Shown piece by piece: positions 1 through 6,277 of a stretch of 13,667 nucleotides of DNA. Source of the DNA: Acidobacteriota bacterium (GTDB taxonomy: Bacteria > Acidobacteriota > Terriglobia > Bryobacterales > Bryobacteraceae); the NCBI GenBank assembly GCA_003223065.1, contig QHXU01000196.1, forward strand, positions 1 through 13,667, read 5' to 3'. The notes below the pieces were generated by a model. That model did no database searches, was not told the DNA's origin, and saw only the letters and a program-made list of their open reading frames with translations. Every line of letters starts with the position of its first letter. The first letter of the stretch is position 1. Made by a program: the position numbers and the translations under genes.

Positions 1-70
1 CAAGCATCACGTCGACCATCGGCGTCACGTTGATATCCGCGACTACCGGCGGTGCTTTCTTTTTCTCCAT
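1..70 (-). CDS. exbD: ExbD/TolR family biopolymer transport protein, N-terminal fragment
   Basis: Only the first 23 codons lie in the window; the gene continues past the left edge. The start is ATG at 70-68, with a purine-rich GGAG-type ribosome site just upstream (minus strand). The peptide begins MEKKKAPPVVADINVTPMVD, and INVTPMVDVML is the hallmark beginning of ExbD/TolR, just before the single transmembrane helix with its proton-carrying aspartate. ExbD works with ExbB in the inner membrane to turn proton flow into mechanical work on TonB. It lies 87 bases after exbB in the same direction and completes a tonB-exbB-exbD cluster. TolR is the alternative name, but the tonB neighbour and the absence of tolB/pal here favour ExbD. 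Confidence 0.85.
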   Translation of the reverse strand, partial: MEKKKAPPVVADINVTPMVDVML

Positions 71-95
71 GATAGGCTCCTAACTCCTGAAAACC

Positions 96-130
96 CCGGC
101 ACGCCATCGCCGGGAGCAAGGGCGTGCCGG
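96..130 (-). repeat. 10-bp perfect inverted repeat between exbB and exbD
   Basis: Arms CCGGCACGCC (96-105) and GGCGTGCCGG (121-130) pair perfectly over 10 bp around a 15-base loop. On the minus strand the stem is followed by GGTTTTC, a short T run too weak to call a confident terminator. The hairpin sits in the 87-base gap between the exbB stop and the exbD start. It could slow degradation, cause partial termination, or mark an mRNA processing site. Confidence 0.7.
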
Positions 131-157
131 TCTCAACTCACGGGAGCTCGCTCGTCC

Positions 158-875
158 CTACTTGGGGGCGCCGGCGCGCTGCGACCGCTTCAGGAAGTAG
201 TCAATCAGCTCAGAGCTCGAGTTCCCCATTTCAACGTCGAACGCTTCCACGCGATTGGTGAAGTAGTTGAACATCCAGACGGCAGGAATCGCCACGAACA
301 GACCGACAGCGGTTGTAACCAGCGCTTCCGAAATACCGCCGGCCACAGCGCCGAGACCGGTCGACTTTTCAGTCGAAATGCCGCGGAACGCGTTGATGAT
401 GCCGATAACGGTTCCGAACAGACCGACGAAAGGCGCGGTGGAACCGATCGTAGCAAGGCTCGAGATGCCGCGCTTGAGCTCGCTCCAACGCTCGTTTCGA
501 GGCTTCGATCTCTTCGCCGGAAATCTCCGCGCTCAATTGGTGCGCGCGGAATTCCTGCAGGCCGGCGACAACTACCTTGGCCAAGTGGCTCTTGCTGTAA
601 CGGTCGGCGATCTTGATCGCCTCGTCGAGCTTGCCTTCGCGCAGGGCCCCGGCCACGGCCGGAGCGAACTGGCGGGACTGCTTGCGAGCGCCGTTGAAGG
701 CGATGACACGGTCGATCATAACGCCGATCGACCACGCCGACATGATGAACAGCACGACCACGACCAACTGGGCGAGCCAGCTCATCTGATGCCACATCGC
801 GCGCGGGTCGAAGCTGATAACGGGCTGTGCTTCCTGAAGAAGCATCAACGCCCAGACTTGCAACTGAAAAGCCAT
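158..875 (-). CDS. exbB: ExbB/TolQ/MotA family proton channel, with apparent internal frameshift near 482
   Basis: Inner-membrane proton-channel subunit of the TonB energiser. The start is ATG 875-873, preceded by AGGAG with 7-base spacing. Frame 1 (875-483, 131 codons) gives the N-terminus, a first membrane helix at about residues 34-54 (LAQLVVVVLFIMSAWSIGV), and the cytoplasmic helices ending in ...SKRALE. The rest of the family signature lies in another frame (481-158, 107 codons): ELKRGISSLATIGSTAPFVG, then GLFGTVIGIINAF, a GAVAGGISEALVTTAVGL helix and ...VEAFDVEMGNSSSELIDYF to the stop. Joined, the product is about 238 residues, normal for ExbB. The join has one surplus base, and family members usually have a few more residues between RALER and ELKRG, so a small deletion is likely rather than programmed frameshifting. 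It lies between tonB and exbD. Family assignment is firm; whether the gene is truly broken is not. Confidence 0.85.
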
Positions 876-900
876 GTTTGTTCTCCTGCGAGTTGAAATT

Positions 901-925
901 GAAAAGCGGGCGGTTGACGCCCGCT
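901..925 (-). terminator. Hairpin with short T run just after tonB
   Basis: On the minus strand, AGCGGGCG and CGCCCGCT (925-918 and 912-905) form an 8-bp stem with a 5-base loop, followed by TTTCAATTTC. It begins 8 bases past the tonB stop codon and ends about 30 bases before the exbB start. It looks like a weak intrinsic terminator or attenuator inside the operon. The T run is short and interrupted, so partial read-through is expected. Confidence 0.5.
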
Positions 926-932
926 CCCGGAC

Positions 933-1679
933 TTACTGACTCAATGTGAAGTTCACATCAATCTGAGTAATCACTTCCACCGGCTCGCCGTTGAGCAGCG
1001 TGGGCCGGTATACCCATTGCTTCACCGCTTCGGTAGCGGAGGGAACCAGCAGCGGGTGACCGCTCACCAACTGCAGGTTCTGAATCGTGCCGTCCTTGCC
1101 GATTATAGCCGTAAAGCGCACGGTTCCTTGAATGCGCGCCTGTTTGGCCAGCGGCGGATAGGGCGGCGTTATTTTCTTAATCAGATTGGCGGCCTGCACG
1201 TTGCCGCCGACGCGGATGCGCTGCGGCGTGGCGGGCTTCACCTCCTTGACGGGAGGGGGCGCGGCAGCGGGAACGGCACCGATGATGCCGCCGATCACAC
1301 CGCCAGGCGTTCCACCGGGGACGCCCCCGGGAACGCCGCCGACCACACCCATCGCGCCGGACATGGGCGGCAGATCCTCTTCTTTAATAATGGCGACGGT
1401 TTTGGGAATTTCTTTGGGCGCCAGGAGCTTGCCTGCATCGAACTGGCGCGGCGCAACCTTGACGATCTTGGGAGCGACCGGCGGGGGCGGAGGCGGAGGA
1501 GGTGGCGGCGGGGGCGCCGTCAAGAAACTGATCAATTGCGCTTTCGGCAGCACGTCCGTCCAAATCAACGGGAGCAGAATCATGACGCCGATGGCGATCA
1601 TCTGCACGCTGAACGAGAGAAACACCGTCCAGCTCTTGTTGGTCTTACCAACTCCGTCTACAAACGTTTGATCAAACAT
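933..1679 (-). CDS. tonB: TonB-family energy transducer
   Basis: Spans the periplasm and passes energy from ExbB-ExbD to outer-membrane TonB-dependent receptors. The 248-residue product has a cytoplasmic start (MFDQTFVDGVGKTNKSW), one membrane helix at about 20-42, an unbroken run of 12 prolines (56-67), a second low-complexity stretch of PGG repeats (about 116-128), and a C-terminal TonB domain (about 160-247). That domain includes ITPPYPPLAKQARIQGTV, the usual YP...A....G.V pattern of the family, and QWVYRPTLLNGEPVEV near the end. Start ATG 1679 is preceded by GGGGAGGTAAGG, a good ribosome site. It lies 31 bases after secF on the same strand, so co-transcription with sec genes is likely. 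Complete and intact. Confidence 0.93.
   Translation of the reverse strand: MFDQTFVDGVGKTNKSWTVFLSFSVQMIAIGVMILLPLIWTDVLPKAQLISFLTAPPPPPPPPPPPPVAPKIVKVAPRQFDAGKLLAPKEIPKTVAIIKEEDLPPMSGAMGVVGGVPGGVPGGTPGGVIGGIIGAVPAAAPPPVKEVKPATPQRIRVGGNVQAANLIKKITPPYPPLAKQARIQGTVRFTAIIGKDGTIQNLQLVSGHPLLVPSATEAVKQWVYRPTLLNGEPVEVITQIDVNFTLSQ
1479..1514 (-). repeat. Twelve consecutive proline codons in tonB (G-rich on the plus strand)
   Basis: Codons 56-67 of tonB are all CCN. The plus strand over this stretch is a run of GG and GGGGG blocks separated by single bases. The protein run is expected to form a stiff polyproline rod and to need elongation factor P for smooth translation. The G-rich template strand could form quadruplex-like structure; that is inference. 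Confidence 0.8.
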
Positions 1680-1710
1680 TGTCCCTTACCTCCCCTCTCG
1701 GCCGCCATCG

Positions 1711-2907
1711 TCAACTCCGCATCACCTTTCGCGACCCGGCTGTTTCCTTGGCCGGAGGCGCCACCGCCCGTTTCCTCGACTCGAGGAAGTTCTGCCAGAA
1801 CACCAGGATCGGACTAGCGATGAAGATTGACGAGTACGTCCCCACAATGATACCTACCACCAACGCGAACGAGAATCCATTGAGCACCTGACCGCCGAAC
1901 AGGAACAGCGAAAGCGCGGTCAGCAAAGTCAGGCCGCTTGTCAGCACCGTCCGGCTCAGCGTCTGGTTCACACTGATATTTATCAAATTTTCAAGCGACT
2001 CCCGCCGCAGGATTTTGAGATTCTCGCGGATGCGATCGAACACCACGATGGTGTCGTTCATCGAGTAGCCGACCAGCGTCAGCAGCGCGGCGACCACAGT
2101 CAGCGAAATCTGCTTGTTGAACAGCGAGAACAGGCCGATCGTGATGATGGTGTCGTGAAAAACCGCGACCACCGCGGCCACACCATAGATCCATTCGAAG
2201 CGGAACGCAATGTAGACCAGCATGCCGCCGAGCGCGTACAGTGTCGCGAGAATGGCTTGTCTTCGCAGATCGGCTCCGATCTTCGGTCCCACTACCTCCG
2301 CCGAAAGAATCGTGAAGGGGCCTAGCGTGCACTGCTGTTTTAACGACTGAAGGACGGCGGGGTTTACGCCCGGAACCGTAGAAAGTTCGTCGATCGAATG
2401 GAGAATACCGCCCTTCGAAGCCCGGTAAGCGTTGATCGCCTTTACCAGATCCTGCAGTTGCTGCTCGGAAAGCGGGACATTTGCCTGTAGTAACGGATCG
2501 CGCAAACGGTCCGCGATCTGACCGTCGGACGCGTTGTTCAGGTCGAGCTTTCCGCTTGAATCGCCGAACAGCGAGCGCAGCGTGTCCTCGATGATCTGGC
2601 GATTGGTGTTGAGTTCCTTCTCGCCAGTGACCTCGGTGCCCACCAGGACCTCCGGGCGTCCGGTGATCTGCTGGACTGACACATCCCCGTGTATCTTGCT
2701 GACCAGGGCCGAGCGGATCTTGCCGATCGGGGGTTCCTGATTGAACCGGAGATACATCAATGCGCCCCCATTAAAGTCGATGCCGTAGCTCGGCCCATGT
2801 TTCACGATAAGACTGCCGATCCCGGCCGCCGTAAGTACCAGCGACGCTATGATAAACGGCCACTTCTTGCCGAGAAAGTCAAAGTTAGTGTTCTTGAATA
2901 ATTCCAT
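1711..2907 (-). CDS. secF: Protein translocase subunit SecF with an extra periplasmic insert
   Basis: Partner of SecD; uses the proton-motive force to help pull exported proteins out of the SecYEG channel. The 398-residue product is longer than typical SecF (about 300-320). It has a first membrane helix at about 17-35, the YGIDFNGGALMYLRF motif (41-55), and the first periplasmic domain. Then come ILSAEVVGPKIGADLR (200-215) and five more helices, including GYSMNDTIVVFDRIREN (280-296), the conserved proton-relay segment with its Asp and Arg. The extra length is at about 113-197. It begins KLDLNNASDGQIADRL and ends HSIDELSTVPGVNPAVLQ, resembling a ComEA/GspK-like helix-hairpin-helix domain. The start ATG 2907 has only a weak AGG upstream. 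It follows secD after 121 bases, longer than the other gaps, so an internal promoter is possible though I saw no convincing one. Confidence 0.94.
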   Translation of the reverse strand: MELFKNTNFDFLGKKWPFIIASLVLTAAGIGSLIVKHGPSYGIDFNGGALMYLRFNQEPPIGKIRSALVSKIHGDVSVQQITGRPEVLVGTEVTGEKELNTNRQIIEDTLRSLFGDSSGKLDLNNASDGQIADRLRDPLLQANVPLSEQQLQDLVKAINAYRASKGGILHSIDELSTVPGVNPAVLQSLKQQCTLGPFTILSAEVVGPKIGADLRRQAILATLYALGGMLVYIAFRFEWIYGVAAVVAVFHDTIITIGLFSLFNKQISLTVVAALLTLVGYSMNDTIVVFDRIRENLKILRRESLENLINISVNQTLSRTVLTSGLTLLTALSLFLFGGQVLNGFSFALVVGIIVGTYSSIFIASPILVFWQNFLESRKRAVAPPAKETAGSRKVMRS

Positions 2908-3028
2908 CAGCCTGAGACTGCCGGCTTAGTCTTGTAGACACCGGCCGCCGTTCCAAAGTTCCGAAGTACGCTCGCTCGATTTGCCGCGTGTTTACGTTAT
3001 CACAAAACCGGAGGTACTTCAAACTGGA

Positions 3029-4648
3029 TCAAATACTTATGGTTACCACCTGCTTCTGTCGTCCCAACTCCCAATCGAAGATGGTCTTGGACACGAAAAC
3101 AGCAGTAAAAACGTTGGCGATCAGACCGATCACTAACGTGACAGCAAAGCCCTTCACCGGGCCGGTTCCGAACAGGAACAGGAACGCGCACGAGACCACC
3201 GTTGTAACGTGGGTATCGATAATTGTAAGAAAGGCCTTGCTAAAGCCGGTATCGACCGCAGCGACCACGGCCTTGCCGGCGCGCAACTCCTCGCGGATGC
3301 GCTCGAAAATCAGCACGTTGGAATCGACCGCCATGCCGATCGTCAGAATTACGCCGGCGATGCCGGGCAGCGTAAGCACGGCCTCAAAGTAGCTGAGCGC
3401 GGCCACAAGGATCACGGCATTCAGTACCAACGCGAGGGTGGCATTGATGCCGCTGCCCCGATAGTACACCAGCATCACGATCACTACCGCGATGATCCCG
3501 GCTATGCCGGAGACCATCCCTGCCTTGATCGAATCATTGCCGAGCGACGGACCGACGGTCCGCTCCTCGAGGTATTCGACACCGGCCGGCAGCGAACCCG
3601 CTCGCAGGTTGAGCGCGAGATCGGATGCGTCTTCGTGGCTCGCGGCGCCGGTGATGCGCCCCGTGTCGCTGATCTTGTTCTCGATCACGGGCGCGCTCAG
3701 CACCATCTTGTCGAGGACGATCGCCAGACGATCCCTCACGTGCGCTTCGGTGAAGCGCTCGAAACGCTTGGCGGCATCCTGGGTAAGTACGAACATGGTC
3801 TCCCAGCGGCCCATCTCGCCCTGCTGCGGGCGGGCATCCCGAAGGTCACGGCCGGTGATGACCGGCGTGCGGGCCAGGATCCAATACTCCGGCTGCCCGC
3901 CGCCCCGTGCCGCACTCTTCAGAATCTGTGAATCGAGCGGCAGAATGCCGTTCTTGCTGGCCATCGCTTCTTCGCGCGAGCTGAACGGTCCGCCCTTCAC
4001 CTCGAATAATTCGAGCATGGCCGCGGTCTTGAGGATCTGCTTGATGCGGGCTGGATCGTCGACGCCCGGCAGTTGCACCAGGATTTCGGCCTCTGCATCG
4101 CTGCGGCCGCGCTGCTGCACGCTCGATTCAGCCAAGCCCAGACCGTTGATCTTCTTCTCGATGGTATGCATGCTCTGCGTGAGTGTGTCCTGCTTGAGCT
4201 TGAGCGCCTCGCTCGGTTTCATCGTCATGCGGTAATCGGTCTGGTTGACCGACGTCAAGATCCAGACAGCGCCGAAGTCTTCGGTGGCAATGGTGCGGAA
4301 ATTGGCGGCCTTGGTGGGTGGGATGCCCCTGATATCGAGCTGGATCGAATCGGCTTCTTTGATCGACTGCGGATCGTTGCGGACCATATCCACATACTCG
4401 ATTCCGGCGTTGCGCAGTTGATCCTTGAGCCGTTGAATCACCGAATCCGCTTCCGCCTTGAAGGCGTCCTGGAGCTGAACCTGGAGGACCAGGTAGCTGC
4501 CGCCGCGCAGGTCGAGGCCAAGGCGGATGTTCTTTTTCCAGTTCTCGATCAGCTCCTCTTTAGACTTCGGCACGCCGACGATGCCGTAGATGCAGATGAG
4601 GATCACCGCTGCGATGGCCAGAACTCTGAACTTAAGATTTCGTTTCAT
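3029..4648 (-). CDS. secD: Protein translocase subunit SecD
   Basis: Inner-membrane export motor that acts with SecF and YajC on preproteins emerging from SecYEG. The 539-residue product is near the usual length. It shows a first helix (about 7-26), the LGLDLRGGSYLVLQV motif (43-57), and the P1 periplasmic domain with IEKKINGLGLAESSVQQRG and VQLPGVDDPARIKQIL. It then has the RAGSLPAGVEYLEERTVGPS segment (349-368) and helices 2-6, including GMAVDSNVLIFERIREEL (438-455) with the conserved Asp used in proton transport. It starts 10 bases after the yajC stop. The nearest purine-rich site overlaps the end of yajC, so translational coupling is plausible. Intact. Confidence 0.96.
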   Translation of the reverse strand: MKRNLKFRVLAIAAVILICIYGIVGVPKSKEELIENWKKNIRLGLDLRGGSYLVLQVQLQDAFKAEADSVIQRLKDQLRNAGIEYVDMVRNDPQSIKEADSIQLDIRGIPPTKAANFRTIATEDFGAVWILTSVNQTDYRMTMKPSEALKLKQDTLTQSMHTIEKKINGLGLAESSVQQRGRSDAEAEILVQLPGVDDPARIKQILKTAAMLELFEVKGGPFSSREEAMASKNGILPLDSQILKSAARGGGQPEYWILARTPVITGRDLRDARPQQGEMGRWETMFVLTQDAAKRFERFTEAHVRDRLAIVLDKMVLSAPVIENKISDTGRITGAASHEDASDLALNLRAGSLPAGVEYLEERTVGPSLGNDSIKAGMVSGIAGIIAVVIVMLVYYRGSGINATLALVLNAVILVAALSYFEAVLTLPGIAGVILTIGMAVDSNVLIFERIREELRAGKAVVAAVDTGFSKAFLTIIDTHVTTVVSCAFLFLFGTGPVKGFAVTLVIGLIANVFTAVFVSKTIFDWELGRQKQVVTISI

Positions 4649-4658
4649 GGGGTTGTTC

Positions 4659-5000
4659 TTACTTTTTCTCCTCTCCCGGTTTTGCCGGATTCACGAGGCT
4701 CGATACGGCGCTGCGCGCAATCTGCAGCTTGATATTGTCCGGCTTCACGCGCAGGATTAACGTGTCCGCGTTAAGGCTGACGATGGTGCCGACGATGCCC
4801 CCGGTGGTGAGCACTTCGCTTCCGGCCTGGAGGTCGGCGAGCATCTGCGCCTGCTGTTTCTTTTGCCGTTGCATCGGCATGAATACCAGCAAGTAGAAGA
4901 TAACGACGATGATGATGAGCGGGAGAAAGCTCATCGCGGGATTCGCCGCGGACTGCTGCTCAAGGAGGAATCCAAGATATTGCATTTGGGGGTGTTTCAA
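4659..5000 (-). CDS. yajC: Preprotein translocase accessory subunit YajC
   Basis: Small single-helix membrane protein associated with SecDF. The 113-residue product has a short N-terminus, one hydrophobic helix (about 25-43, SFLPLIIIVVIFYLLVFMP), then the family signature MQRQKKQQAQMLADLQAGSEVLTTGGIVGTI and a small beta domain to residue 105. The start used is TTG 5000, because GGAAGG lies 7 bases upstream of it. The in-frame ATG at 4985 (residue 6) has no visible ribosome site but cannot be excluded. It lies between tgt and secD, an arrangement widely conserved in bacteria. Intact. Confidence 0.93.
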   Translation of the reverse strand: MKHPQMQYLGFLLEQQSAANPAMSFLPLIIIVVIFYLLVFMPMQRQKKQQAQMLADLQAGSEVLTTGGIVGTIVSLNADTLILRVKPDNIKLQIARSAVSSLVNPAKPGEEKK

Positions 5001-5082
5001 CCGCCGCCCTTCCGATGTCGTGCAGACTTCGGGGCTATCCTAGTCACTCGAAAGTTCAATGCCGCACAGCTTTGTCTAGATT

Positions 5083-6185
5083 TTATCCCACGGAGCTTGC
5101 CGTGCGCTGTACGCTCAGGAAATTGGGGAAGTTCCCAATCAATATAGACTGCCTGATCTCCCGCATGATGTCAAGGTACCGCCGGAGGTTATGGAGCGTG
5201 GCAAGCGTCGAGAACGCCATCTCGCCCGCAAGAAACAAATGGCGAAGATAGGCGCGCGAGAAATGACGGCACGTGTAGCAAGAGCAGGCTTCGTCGACTG
5301 CGTCTGCTTGATGATCACGCGGCCAGCGGAGGTGAACAGATATCCGTTACGCGCGTTGCGCGAGGGTAGCACGCAGTCCATCATGTCCACTCCCCGGGCG
5401 ACGTACTCCGGCAGCTCTTCCGGCATGCCCACGCCCATCACATAGCGGGGCCGATCCTTCGGCAAGAGCGGCACGGTGACGTCCGTCATTTCAAGGCTTA
5501 GGGCGCGAGGCTCGCCGACGGAAAGGCCGCCGATAGCGTAACCGTCGGCTTCGAGCTTTACCAGTTCTTCGGCGCAGTGGCGGCGGAGGTCGGCGAACAT
5601 CGAGCCTTGAGCGATCGGAAAGCAGGACCGACGTCCGTCGTCGCCGCGGCTGCGGTAATGTGCGTAGGCCGCGCGGGCCCAGGCGAGGGTGCGCTCGGTG
5701 GAGACGCGGGCAGCCTCATGGCTTGCCGGGTAGGCGAGGCATTCGTCCAGCACCATCATGACGTCGCTGCCCAGGGCGAGCTGGACGTCGATGGTGGATT
5801 CCGGAGTAAATTGGTGGGGGTCGCCGTTCAGGTGAGACCGGAAGAGCACGCCCTCATCCGTGATTTTTCGCAGGCCGTTGAGACTAAACACCTGGAATCC
5901 CCCGGAATCGGTCAGGATGGCGCGAGGCCACGCCATAAACTGATGCAGGCCGCCGAGCCGTCGAATAGTCTCATGGCCGGGGCGCAGATAAAGGTGATAC
6001 GTGTTCCCGAGAATGATTTTCGCGTCGAGGTCGTGGATCAGATCGCGAGGCAGGATGCCCTTGACGGCAGCCTGCGTGCCGACCGGCATGAAAACGGGCG
6101 TTTCCACGTCGCCGTGCGTGGTATGAAGTACGCCGGCGCGAGCGCCGGTGACGGGACATACAGCCTGGAGCTCGAATGGGAGCAC
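5083..6185 (-). CDS. tgt: Queuine tRNA-ribosyltransferase (Tgt), C-terminus frameshifted near 5297
   Basis: Exchanges guanine 34 of GUN-anticodon tRNAs for the queuosine precursor preQ1. The GTG start at 6185 gives VLHTTHGDVETPVFMPVGTQ (19-38), ILTDSGGFQVFSL with the catalytic Asp (90-102), IGGLSVGE (218-225) and RGVDMMDCVLPSRNARNGYL (264-283), which holds the nucleophile. After IIKQTQS (291-297) the frame goes wrong: continuing it gives a non-homologous tail that stops at 5139. The correct C-terminus is in another frame from 5295 to the TAA at 5083: DEACSCYTCRHFSRAYLRHL, with the Cys-x-Cys-x2-Cys zinc site, then FLAGEMAFSTLATLHNLRRY and LDIMREIRQSI. Family members have about 11 residues between IIK and the D-x-x-C, but here only 11 bases remain. 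So roughly 22 bases seem lost. As written, the protein would lack its zinc site and probably be inactive. It could be a sequence or assembly error. Confidence 0.88.
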
Positions 6186-6241
6186 GTCTTTATTGTGGTA
6201 ACAAGAAGCGCGGATTGGGTAGTGGAGCCGGTGAGCTTCAC

Positions 6242-6271
6242 TTGAAAGGCATCGATCGCTCCCTCTACACT
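6242..6271 (+). promoter_or_regulatory. Candidate sigma-70 promoter for the M28 peptidase, possibly leaderless
   Basis: TTGAAA (6242-6247) and TACACT (6266-6271) match the -35 and -10 consensus at 5/6 and 4/6, with an 18-base spacer. The expected transcription start falls about 7 bases downstream, at or next to GTG 6278, the best start of the peptidase gene. No ribosome site lies directly before that GTG, which fits a leaderless message. Motif match only. Confidence 0.45.
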
Positions 6272-6277
6272 CTTTAC

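Noticed and set aside
470..495. Programmed ribosomal frameshift in exbB
   Set aside because: No slippery heptamer or downstream structure was seen, and residues seem to be missing at the join, which fits deletion or error better.
267..896. Plus-strand open frame of about 200 codons opposite exbB
   Set aside because: Antisense shadow of exbB; composition is that of reversed codons in GC-rich DNA and there is no recognisable domain or ribosome site.
1186..1671. Plus-strand frame with a polyglycine run opposite tonB
   Set aside because: The glycines are simply the complement of the TonB proline codons; TonB itself is clearly the real gene.
2963..3020. GAAGTAC/GTACTTC inverted repeat in the secD-secF gap
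   Set aside because: Seven base pairs separated by 44 bases is within chance expectation and has no other support.
3209..4235. Long plus-strand frames (3209-3931 and 3492-4235) opposite secD
   Set aside because: Both lie inside the unambiguous SecD coding sequence and encode no recognisable motifs.
5577..6245. 222-codon plus-strand frame opposite tgt
   Set aside because: Shadow of Tgt, whose motifs are well preserved on the minus strand here.
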